A stretch of 64,000 bases of DNA from Berghia stephanieae (Eukaryota; Mollusca; Gastropoda; Nudibranchia; Aeolidiidae): assembly GCA_034508935.3 (NCBI GenBank), contig CM067448.1, positions 1,805,301 through 1,869,300 on the forward strand. Reading direction: 5' to 3'. The notes beneath the pieces are model-generated. The model was not told the DNA's origin, did not search any database, and saw only the letters and a list, made by a program, of their open reading frames with translations. How positions within the stretch are numbered: the stretch's first letter is position 1; the number at the start of each line of letters is the position of its first letter. Position numbers and translations under genes: made by a program. Positions 10,801 to 23,800 of the stretch are shown piece after piece.

Positions 10801-13800
10801 AACCACAGCAGACGTTTGTAAATAGTGTATAAAACATGCCAGTACTGTAAATGTGATAAACATCCCCATGACCTACTGACCTTGTACGACTGGCCGTGTA
10901 GCTGGTGATGGAATCGGATGGCGGAAATGGATCTGTCACCACCAGGTGGTTGGGGTCAAGGTTATGGACAGACTGAAATAGATTAGAAGATAATCAACTC
11001 TTATTACTGTCATCATCAGGTGGTTGGGGTCAAGGTTATGGACAGACTGAGGGGTCAGGGTTATGGACAGACTGAGGGGTCAAGGTTATGGACAGACTGA
11101 AATAGATTAGAAGATAATCAACTCTTATTACTGTCATCATCAGGTGGTTGGGGTCAAGGTTATGGACAGAGTGAGGGGTCAGGGTTATGGACAGACTGAG
11201 GGGTCAAGGTTATGGACAGACTGAAATAGATTAGAAGATAATCAACTCTTATTACTGTCATCATCAGGTGGTTGGGGTCAAGGTTATGGACAGACTGAGG
11301 GGTCAGGGTTATGGACAGACTGAAATAGATTAGAAGATAATCAACTCTTATTACTGTCATCATCAGGTGGTTGGGGTCAAGGTTATGGACAGACTGAGGG
11401 GTCAAGGTTATGGACAGACTGAAATAGATTAGAAGATAATCAACTCTTATTACTGTCATCATCAGGTGGTTGGGGTCAAGGTTATGGACAGACTGAGGGT
11501 CAAGGTTATGGACAGACTGAAATAGATTAGAAGATAATCAACTCTTATTACTGTCATCATCAGGTGGTTGGGGTCAAGGTTATGGACAGAGTGAGGGGTC
11601 AGGGTTATGGACAGACTGAGGGGTCAAGGTTATGGACAGACTGAAATAGATTAGAAGATAATCAACTCTTATTACTGTCATCATCAGGTGGTTGGGGTCA
11701 AGGTTATGGACAGACTGAGGGGTCAGGGTTATGGACAGACTGAAATAGATTAGAAGATAATCAACTCTTATTACTGTCATCATCAGGTGGTTGGGGTCAA
11801 GGTTATGGACAGACTGAGGGGTCAAGGTTATGGACAGACTGAAATAGATTAGAAGATAATCAACTCTTATTACTGTCATCATCAGGTGGTTGGGGTCAAG
11901 GTTATGGACAGACTGAGGGGTCAGGGTTATGGACAGACTGAGGGGTCAAGGTTATGGACAGACTGAGGGGTCAAGGTTATGGACAGACTGAAATAGATTA
12001 GAAGATAATCAACTCTTATTACTGTCATCATCAGGTGGTTGGGGTCAGGGTTATGGACAGACTGAGGGGTCAAGGTTATGGACAGACTGAAATAGATTAG
12101 AAGATAATCAACTCTTATTACTGTCATCATCAGGTGGTTGGGGTCAAGGTTATGGACAGACTGAGGGGTCAGGGTTATGGACAGACTGAGGGGTCAAGGT
12201 TATGGACAGACTGAAATAGATTAGAAGATAATCAACTCTTATTACTGTCATCATCAGGTGGTTGGGGTCAAGGTTATGGACAGACTGAGGGTCAAGGTTA
12301 TGGACAGACTGAAATAGATTAGAAGATAATCAACTCTTATTACTGTCATCATCAGGTGGTTGGGGTCAAGGTTATGGACAGACTGAAATAGATTAGAAGA
12401 TAATCAACTCTTATTACTGTCATCATCACGTGGTTGGGGTCAAGGTTATGGACAGACTGAGGGGTCAAAGTTATGGACAGACTGAAATAGATTAGAAGAT
12501 AATCAACTCTTATTACTGTCATCCTCACGTGGTTATTTAAGTACGATTCAGTTCTGGCAAATGATGGAATTATTTTGGTGTTATGGTCCTGTGTTTTTAG
12601 ATTTTCTTGCTGCTAGATTATGGTCTTTGTTAAATAAAACAAAATAATTTAGTGGAAACTTTTTTGGAACATTTTTGCTTTATCTTTCATCCTTTATGTT
12701 TTACAGGTGTCAAGGCCGAGTGTTGAGACAAGATTTGATGCGCTGGTAGCTTGTGACATATTATTTGTTATGCACATTAAACCACCTGCATTGGGAAATT
12801 AAATTCCAGCTTCCATCCATTTTATTATTATTTATTTCTTCTAGTTTCAAGCGACATTTACGTTATACCTTATGAGTGAGAAGAAACTCAACACTTCAAT
12901 CAAAGTAAAACACACAAAAAACAACTTACACGTGGCATCCCCAAGCCAGAAACCTCACAAAGTAAGTAATGGCGAAGCAAACATTGACTGGCCCCTTTGA
13001 ATCGAGCTTCTCGTCTGTATTGATTAGAATTTATAAAGAAAAATGTATGTCAAGCATGTACTGGTATGATGTCAGTCTGTAAGAACGGAACATAGCCATG
13101 ATATCCAACTCCTACCATGGAAGTGTCATACAGGTGAATTGGAGAAATAACATTTTAATATTAATAACAATTGGGGCATCTGCAATCAGACTTGTCACAT
13201 GTGTTTAGATCACATGACTATTCCAGCCAAATAATGGAATTGTGGTTGATCACAAGGGCAGGGGAGGGGTTGAGTTTTTATATAAGTGAAAAAAAAAAAA
13301 AGAAAGGGAAATTTAAAGCACATAGCACTTGTACAGTTAAAGTGGACACCCTCCATATGGCAATGTCAAAGATTAAATGGATACCTAAACTGTACCTATA
13401 TCCAATATCTGTTTGCTGTTCTATGTGTCAGTTGATATTCATTACAACCCTTGATATTCACAGGTTTTCCTCTGTTAAAATTTTAATTTCATTAAAGCGC
13501 TTAGAGTCTGGTGCCTCAGAGTTATAGCGCTATATAAGTTTTCAGATTATTTCAGCTTTAAATTAGTATCTTACAGAACAATTTTAACATTTAATATTTT
13601 TAAAATAAAGAATTTCAATAGTGGAAGAATGTATGTAATTAAAATTTGATTCTATGAGACGCAGCTAGAGGAATAAATGTAAACATGCATAGGAAAAGAA
13701 CAACAAAACAAAGCAGAAGAAAAAATAAATAAATAAAATTAAAAATAAGGGAGAAACATAAACATGGAAATGCGACATACATTGTGCAAGAAAAATAAAA

Positions 13801-15803
13801 AACTAATCTTTTACAGATATCAGACCAATATAAGCAGTTCCTGTCTTTTTAAACATACAACAAAATTGCATGTCATCCTTTGGGTAGAACAACAGTCTGA
13901 GAGCTAAATTAGACCCCAGTCACTTAATGGCTGATGAAGTCTTGAAGTCTTTTTTAAAAAACCCAACTTGATTCAAATCAAACCAGGTTTTTGCCAAGAA
14001 AGTCAAATGTTCTACTAATCAAATTTGCTTACAAATTGTATCTTATACCTCGGTAAGTTCCATACCTAGTGGCGTACAAATTGATTCTAAGATCCTGTTT
14101 CTTGTCTACAATCTTTAAGACTTCCAGTACATTCCTTTCAAGCCAAGCCATGACCTCTGGTTCCTTCCAACAGGAATAGCATCTCTCTACCACCATCTTC
14201 ACAATGCGACCAAGCTCTGATTTCTGGATAGACAGATAGCAGCTTTAATGTACAATTTAAAACAATAAACTATATTGAATTAGGTCAGGCTGAAAACAAG
14301 AAAACTTACTTGTGTTTTTCCCGAGGTAGAAAATAATCTTGATTAGGCAAAAAATACTATAAAAAAACAATGAGGATTGGTAGAAAGTGGTTGTTTGATT
14401 TTTAGGGTTTTACAGCAATTGCGACCTTTAAGTTATCAGTGCCAGCAAAAAAAAGATGATAAGGAAAAGTTGTAGATCTGAAGTTAATAAAAGCACCAAA
14501 ACAAAATGAAGACTAGTTGACTGGTTGAAATAGGGAACAGTATGAGATTCCAAGAGAAATCCTCTATGAAGGATACACTCAAATGCTTACAAACTACAAT
14601 ATATTATAATAGAACACAACAGAGAGATGATCTTAAGGAAAAAACATCATCTAACAAAAAAAAAAGAAAAGTCATAAGACACAATTAAGCTATAAAGTAG
14701 TTTCGGATGAATTCAAATATTGGAAATAAAACAAAATATTTGTTTTGGTCTGCAGCATTTTTTAGGGAAGACATTATATAAAATGTCATCCAGAACCCAT
14801 CGCTTATCCCCTTTGCCACTCGCAACTCTTTTTAGCTTCTTCCTCTTAAAAAAAATCTATTAGGATGTATAAATATCTTAATTATTACACAAATGTCTAC
14901 GATTTCCCAATTGTAATCAAAATACCAAAACATTGATAGTTTATTTGTTCATATCATTTAATTGATCTACGGTAAAACTGACCTTTTGTCACATTTTACA
15001 AAATCACCAAATCATCTTAAATTATTCAAAATCCATAAAATCATCAAGAAATAAAAATAATACTAAATAAAACCTTTTGTCATCTGTGAGTTAAATTAAT
15101 CTATAAATAGAATTTAAAACACACATTTCTATCCAAACACCATGAATAAATTACAATAAAACAAGTGATGAAAACATGTACTCTTCAAATCAAACAATGG
15201 ATTCCCAACAAACTGATTCAATGTAAATCTGCAACTTTGCATATAATTTCAAAATTGCAGTTAAAAGGGAGAAAAATGGAAAACTAATCAAGCAGTCCCT
15301 CGGAGCCATCGGGCTTATGGAACAGGAGTTTATCCCAGTTTCTATCGTGTAAAACGCCCATTGCAATTGCTTGCTACCCTTTGGATAGAATGCTAACTAT
15401 CCTAAGTAATTTCCACCAGATCTAACAGAACCAGCTACCCAATCACTGCTGGGTGGACAGGGGGTCAGAAAAAAAATCTCAACTCCACCCACATCGATCT
15501 CGATCCCCTGATGTGCAAAGCAAGTACTCTACCAACTGAGCTGATAAAAGTTCAGCCAGTCATGAATCAATGAGATGAGATGAGATGGACATGCTACCAT
15601 ACTTACTCATTGTGTAACTCATTTGAGTTGAAAATGGATGAGTATCCACTGTCTTGTCTGGTTGGACACTACACTTATCCAGTAACGGTTTCAACACCAC
15701 TGGGTACATCAGTAGACGATCCTGAAGCTGGGTGGGTGGAAACGATCATGTATAGATTACATTATCATTGTTGGTATTGTTGTGCTTTTATCATTATAAT
15801 AAT

Positions 15804-15835
<32 letters not shown>

Positions 15836-15899
15836 TATTATTATTATTATTAATTATTATTATTATTATATTATTATTATTATTATTATTATTATTAAA

Positions 15900-15974
<75 letters not shown>

Positions 15975-15995
15975 TATTATTATTATTATTATTAA

Positions 15996-16033
<38 letters not shown>

Positions 16034-19000
16034 TATTATTATTATTATTATTATTATTTATTATCACTATTACTATTCATAACGTGATTGAATTCTATAT
16101 CATTTTATAGACAACAAACATTGTGAATCCATGGATAAGTTCTACATAACAAATAGATTGACAGTATTCACAGTTGTGTTGGCCTTCACACGATTTCAGA
16201 TAGGATGTGATATGGAAATGTTTATATGAATTATTATTATTATTTTTTTTTTTCACTTAAAATTGATATTTATATTGTAAAGTGCCTAGAGCTTGTGTTT
16301 TACACGAGAATGAGCGCTATATAAATGTGTATTATTATTATTATTATATTATTGGGTTATAAACACAATTTTAGTCTAAGATTTTCATGAGTTTGGCAAG
16401 TGAAAATCCTAATTTAAAAGTGTTTAAACCCAATAAATATTATTGCAGCTCTTCTCACCCAAAACCCTTCATAAAACGAGTTTAAAAAAAAAAAAAAAAA
16501 AAGGAAAAAATCAAAAATAATTTCATTGAGTTGAAAATGTCAACTGGAATATTTCTGTTGCTGTCTGCATCTATGTAGACTTGATCTAATGAGCATAGGT
16601 TGATGGGGCAGAACTATACTGGCCCTCTCTCTCTCTAAGGTTGTGTAATCAATCATCACTGTTGACATAGATCACTGAGCACGATTGATGACTCATGATG
16701 GAGTATTTATAGATTGTTAACGCTTGCTTACATCACAAAGGAAATAATAGACAAGGAAATAATAGGGGTGTACTAATGTCAATACCATCTCATCTGCATC
16801 TTTGGTGTCTCCTTTCTTGTTACAGGCCGTGTAAAATAGAGCCAGGGGTACAGAAAGGGCAAAGTTCACCCTCTCCAAAACGGATGAAGGAGAATCCTAA
16901 AGAGGAAAATCACAAAGAGATAATATCTAAAAAAAAAAAGACAATAAATTAGCTTAATATTTAGTTGTCAATGGAATTCTAAGTAGCCACATTTTAGGCT
17001 AAAGCTTGAAAAAGGACATCCCTGATTTACACTGGCTACTTTGACAGTTTTACAAGTTCAATCGCTTCAAAATGTTTTATTATAAATAAGACATAAAATT
17101 CCCCTTCTTCAGTATCAGAGACAATTCTTCTTTTGAGTCTGCAGCGTGGCTCAGCCGATCACTCACCACTCGCTGTGTGGCCTTGAGCAAGTCACCTCAT
17201 CTTAGCTCAATTTGTGGCACTGATGCCTGGGTTATTCCAGTCTTCCCTTGGAATAGACCCTAGAGACAAATTTCCCCTATGGGATGAATCAAGGGATTTT
17301 ATTCATTATATTAATCTTGAAAGTGAGTACAACGGGTTCAATTTGGTTCTCAAAGCAAAAAGACAAGATGTTGACAGTGAGGTTGGACAAGGGAATAGGA
17401 AAGCTTTATCAACCATGTTTAACATTGACCTTTGACTTTGTGACAAGACAAAACAGTGGACCACTGAGCCACGCCAAATCTCCCCAAATGGAGAAAAGCG
17501 ATCCACTGGAAATTCCTAAAATGGGATATGAACCTCAGTTGCGTCAATATCAGTGCAATGCTTTATCTACATTGCCAACTAAACCCAATTATGACATGTA
17601 CCATATGATTGTTGTTAGGAAATGAAAGAAGAAAGCTTACCCTCGTCTCATGCCACAGACGGATAAGGAAATCATACTGGCCTGACCTCAGGGCAAAGAA
17701 GTCAATCAGATACATGGAGTTGAGGGGATCTACCTTGCGGTCCAGGCTGGGACAAAAACAATAAACAAACGCATAGAGTGACAAACAATAACAACACAAA
17801 AAACAAAAGATGGTGCCTTTTAGTTGAATGTTGAGAAACAGGCATGTGGTCTTGCCAAAATGACATTGTAACTGTTCCTCGTGTACTCTAGGCGTGACTG
17901 CTTTATGCTATGGATAGAAACAGATGCTGGCCTATATATACAAATATCAATACAAAACTCTAGGCAATGATGATTCCCTTCGGAGGACTGTGGAATTCAT
18001 TTCCAGCTTTGATCTACTTCAGGGGAATGCAAGAAGTGCTCGAATATGTAGACCTAACAGGAAACAAACAAAAAGTCTGTAATCTTTAAAAAAGAGCTTT
18101 TATTTTAAAATACAAAACGTGAGCATTTATATAGCGCAATATCTACTAAAAAAGCTCAAAGCGCTTTACAAAGGTTCCCTGACCAACAGCAACACGTAGC
18201 ATGTAGAACAAGACATGATACCTGTTAGACGATATTACAATATTTTTCAGACAGGAAACGCTGTTAACGACCAGGTATTCATTTTACACCTGAGTACGGT
18301 GAGAGAATGTGAGTGAAGCGCCTTTTCCAAGGACTCAACTATGCGCTGAGCGAGGCTTGAACACAGGACCTTCCGATCAGAAAGCGAGTGTCATACCACA
18401 AGACCACACAGCTGCACTATGTATATCGTATATAGAGCAATGTCCACTAAACGTGCTCAAAGCCCTTTGAAGGGGGTCCAACACTAACACATTTAGGACA
18501 AGCCATGGGAAAATTGCATGGGACGATGGTATTGAAGCAACATGTACGATTCTCATTTCTTTTTCTTTTGTTGAAAACCAATCATTTTGATTTGACACAA
18601 CAATATATTTTTACATTTGATTTAAGCAATTTGAATTCAATTCATAACACTTTCCTGTCTGAGCTTTCATTGATCTATCACAAAAAGTGATGTGGAGATT
18701 CTAGGAAGAACAAATAAGGGAGAAGGCACTGGATAAAATAGAATCTGAAAAGGTGTGTATGGAACAGTGTCAGACAAAACGAAAAAAAATACAAGAAAAA
18801 ATCATCCCGCCTCCATAAGGATCGAACATCAGATCTCTCGATTACTGGCAGGAGGTCTGAGGTCTTTTCCCTCAGTTGAGACAGGCGATTTTTTTTTTTT
18901 TTGATGATTTTTTTTCTATTTTTTTCTTTCTGCTTTGTCGGACACTGCTTGCTAAACACAACTTACCGGTTCTAGACAGATTGTGCGTCTTTTATCTCTA

Positions 19001-20600
19001 AAAAAAAGAAATGACAATGACTATAATATTCTACAATACAACAGTAAGTAGAGTGAATGTAATGGTTACCTGAGAAGAAGTTTACAGAATTCAAAGGCAG
19101 TCCTGTAGCATCCTCTATTCCCAATGTTGAGAATGTGCTTGAAAAGGCAGATGTGTAATGCTCTGAAAGACATGAGAAATACAGAGTCCTTCAAAGCCAT
19201 CACAATTTATCCTTGCAGCTGTAGTTTGAAGTGAACGGTAACAACTGCTTGTTAAATTCTGGATAGAACACTCGTCTATAGCAGAGTGCTTTCTGCAAAG
19301 TCTATTGTTAGATCCAGCAATTCAAACATAACATTGTTAAGTTGAGCTTATCTTCATTAAGCGAAGCTACAACTTCAACGATTGAATTGGACACTGAGGC
19401 TGAAAAAAAAGACCTCCAGATCATACATAATACAGACTGAGTTGGATTCCAATGTGGTGAATGTAGCAATTATTGTCATATAGATGATACTGATGTGTTC
19501 AGTTGACAGTTACAGAATGCACCGTAATACAAAGTGTCCACTCATAATATATTATTTCTCTGCCCTCTATTTGGATTTTAACTGATGTATTAATGTTTTT
19601 ATTGTTTTTGTTAATGGCTGGAGAAGAGTTTTTGATCCCAAAACGTTCCGTCTTATATTCATTTTTGTCCATTACTTTTTACAGTCCACAGCTTCTAGCA
19701 GCTTAGCAACATGTTAAATTAAATACTTTCTGAAAGATAATATCTATCAACCCCATCTTTTCATTTTCACCATTGTGCTCCAATGAAAATCTGTATGAAT
19801 AATCCAGATAAATTGTTTGGTTCCCTCACCTGTTTTCTTGACGTTTGTATTCCAGTAGGGAATTGCCCGTTGCCATGTTAAACATGATATCAAATGCACT
19901 CTCTAAGCCATATAAGGCTTTCTCTGAGGAGGAGGAGAGACAAGAATGGAATTCAACCAATAATAAATTGAGCTTTTATATAGCGCAATATCCACTAAAT
20001 GTGCCCAAAGCACTTTACATGGGGTCTGGGCCAACAGCAACACTTCGCATGTAGGACGAGACATGACGCCTGTTAGGTGATATTACAATTTTTCCTACAG
20101 AGTCAACGCTGTAAACAGCCAGGTACTCATTTTACACCCGAGTACAGTGATAGAATGTGAGTAAAGAGCCTTTTCCAAGGACTCAACTATGTGCTGAGTG
20201 ATGCTCGAACCCAGGACCTTTCGATCTGAAAGCGAATGCCATACCACATAATAAAACTATATAAAATCAGACAAAGCAGTCAAAGTTAAAAGCAAAATAG
20301 AGCAAATCAGTTCCAAATAACAAACTTCATTAAGTCAGTGGTTGAGTACATTAGACAGAAGGAGGTTGGCTGTTCATTCAACCTTTGTCACTCAAGTGGA
20401 AGAAAGTGTGGTCACTGACCAGATAGAAAACAAGGAGTGAAAACTTTCCAAGCACTGTATTGTGTCCTTGTGAAAGACATTCTGACACAACACCAGCTCA
20501 GGCATCAATCAGTGATTTGTATTGTGAGAAATGGAAAAAGATGTGGCGGGGGTAAGGAGGAGGAGGTGCAAAAATAAAGATGATGATGATGATGATAATG

Positions 20601-20674
<74 letters not shown>

Positions 20675-20718
20675 TATCATTAATATTATAATGATGATGA
20701 TGATGTGATATGATGATG

Positions 20719-20811
<93 letters not shown>

Positions 20812-23800
20812 GTAACAACAATGCACTGTATTTATTAAGCGCTCTACAGTACCACAAGGAAGTTCTCAGCACTCACTGGTGTGTAAACACATTAGTTTAG
20901 AAACAAAGTTTTAAGATGCTTTTTAAACATATCTTCAGATGAATATGTTGTAATAAGAGAAGATTTGATCTTACCAATACATTCTGCAGCCGTCCGGTGG
21001 TCTTCATTCATCCTATAAAACTCTGCCAGTTGGATGAGAGTATCAATATGGTAAGGATGACTTCTCAAAATGTTCTGTAACAAGAAAGGTGACTTATTGA
21101 TTATCCATCCAAACACCTTTTTTTATACATCTTGATTTATTTTCTGTTGCATCAGCTATCCGATTTTAAGTCTTTTAAATTCGGTGGTTTTGACCTACCA
21201 AAGTTTTCAACAACAACAACACTCACAACAACAACAAAAATCAGTTTTGTCTATTTCTTTCATGTGGATTTTAAAAACCAAACAAACCCAAAACAAGTAA
21301 TAACAATAGATGTTATACTGTTGCCGTTCTCTGTACAAGTTATCGTTTTAAAATGCTTAACAAGAAATGTAGCTACCTTCAAACACATGAAAAAGATACA
21401 CTAATGAGTAAAATAAAAGTTTTTCCATCAAACACCTCTCTAATTTTGAAGAAAAAATGAACTAAAAGAGGAATTTTTTATTTTTTTCAGATATAACTGC
21501 CAAAACAAAATCTATAGTATGATTGTCCACTGAGATCCATTCAAATTTAACTCTAAGGCCAAGTGTGTTCAACTATTCAATTTAAGACAAGCCAAATTAT
21601 TTATCTTCAAGTTTGAATGGATTTCTTTATGAAAAAAAACAACAAAATCAAGAACCAACCTTGATTTTTTTTTAAATGATCACAAGTGAAAATAACCTTG
21701 AGAACATGTGAGGTGAAAAAAAAATGGTCAGCTTGGTTGTGGTTCCCCTTTGTCTTCCTTTCTCTTGGGTGCTTTAATTGTAACTAGAAATACTTTTGTT
21801 ACCCTACCCAAACACTTTTTCCCTTTACTGGTTGATTGATCTTTGTTGCATCAGCTCCGTTAAGTCCTAAAAACAAAACAAGAACCAACGATTTCCAAAA
21901 ATGACATCATTGACAAAACCAAAGGCATTATGTAAAACAATGACGTTGGGAGGTTTTGTCTTCTTTCTTGTTTTATTTTCTAGACTTTTTACGATCGCTT
22001 CTACCTTTATGGCTATATGAGCCTAAAGGTGAACCTAAAATCGTAGAAAAAAGTCAAATACATAAACACCCACAAAGGTGTAAGGGAAAGTCAAGGGGGA
22101 TTGTGGACAAATAGGGATCAGATGTAGATTCCAAGAGCAAACCATCAATGTACTATTTGAGATCACCTATAAGTCTCATCCGGACACAAGCACGAAAATC
22201 CAACAAAGAGGAATACACTCAAATGCTTACATTATACATTCAAAATAACAAACATAATAATACATAACAGAGAGAAGATTTACAAGGAAAAAATATCATC
22301 TCCCAAAACAATAACTATGCATTTGACTGTTTCCCTCCCAGCTAGGACTCAGGCCAGGGCCAGGACAAAACCAAGTAATTTCATTCCAAGACAAAGACAG
22401 AAAGCAAGTTGGAAAACAGATATAGGGGATAGAAGACACAGCAAGTACCTCCCTGCCCACTATGGGAGGTCAGAACCCCACCCAGGAGGTGTTTGAGTGT
22501 AATAATAGAAATGTCAGCCACTTACAAAAATATTCTCAGGATTACCAGACTGGACGGCATCCTGATACAGGTACTGGGTCTCTTGGTACATGGACGAATG
22601 AACAAAGACAAAACCTTCGTCTCCTCCCAGACTCTTCATGCTCAACCCTACAGGAATCAAAGGAAAAGAATTACTTTATACTCCAACCTCTATTTTAACA
22701 TTTCATAAGTATCCAATTGGGCAATACAGCCTAAATAATTACAGAGATTGGCACAAATTTGTGTCTGGAAAAAATTTTTAAAGTAAAAAAAACCCCCAAA
22801 ACTAAACCAAAACAAACCAAAAAAACCAAGACAGCCCCTACAAAAAAAAAACAAACAAACAGTTAGAGCAAGGAAAGAAGTAGAGGGGTGGTATAGTAAG
22901 AAAAGTTTTGTTTGTTTGTTTGTTTTAAGGGTTTTACGGCATTTGTAACACATTAAGGTCATATTAGCGCCAGTAAAAAGGAAGGAAATGGGATAGTAAA
23001 AACTTCTAAAATTACAATTACAGCACCTAAGAAAAAGTAAGACAAAGGGAAATTAGTTCAAATAAGGAACAGATGTAGATTCTAAGAGCATACCACCATC
23101 AGTGTACTTAGTTTGAGATCACCTAAATGTATCATCCTGAAACAAGCACGTGTCCCCACTAGGAGGAACACACTCAAATGTTTACAAAACATATATATGT
23201 AAACAATAAATAATACAGTGCACAACAGAGAGATTATTTACAAGACAAAAAAAAATCAACTCCCAAAAACTATACATTTGACTGTTTCTATTCCAGTTTG
23301 GGTATCCAGCCACGGCCAGGACAAAACCAAGTATCTAACTTCAAGACAAAGACAGAAACCATGTTGGAAAACAATATAAGGGGATAGAAGACAGTAAGTG
23401 ACTCCCTGCCCACTTTGAGAGGTCAGGAACCCCATGCAGATAGTAAGAATAGAATATATCATATTTTAACAGACACTGCAGTCCTCGGACTATGCAGAAA
23501 GTCTTCCAAATTGCTACAATGATTTAACAATGTCCATAAAACCCAACCATGAAAACCTTACCTGTCCCAGACGGGTTGTGCCAGCCTTCCTTTGGCTGTA
23601 TGAGTTTATAGCCACGGCGGACACCTTGTGGTCTCCTCCGTCCTCTGTGACTGTGGGCAGACAGAATAAGGATGAAGTTAATGTTGATGGACGATGATGA
23701 TGATGATGTTGATGAGATGATGATGACGATGATTATAAAAGTATTTGTATAATTATTTTTCAAGAAATAAACTAAAATATTTCTCAAAGAAAAATTTATT

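Noticed and set aside
11160-12130. Repeated 100-residue minus-strand frames (VDYLLIYFSLSITLTPQS)
   Set aside because: They read through intron pieces and splice acceptors of the TCF25 exon 15 array; not a protein.
15790-16067. Long frames of poly-Ile, Leu or Asn
   Set aside because: Pure (ATT)n microsatellite translated in different phases; the same holds for 20577-20813, 27888-27981 and 62925-63395.
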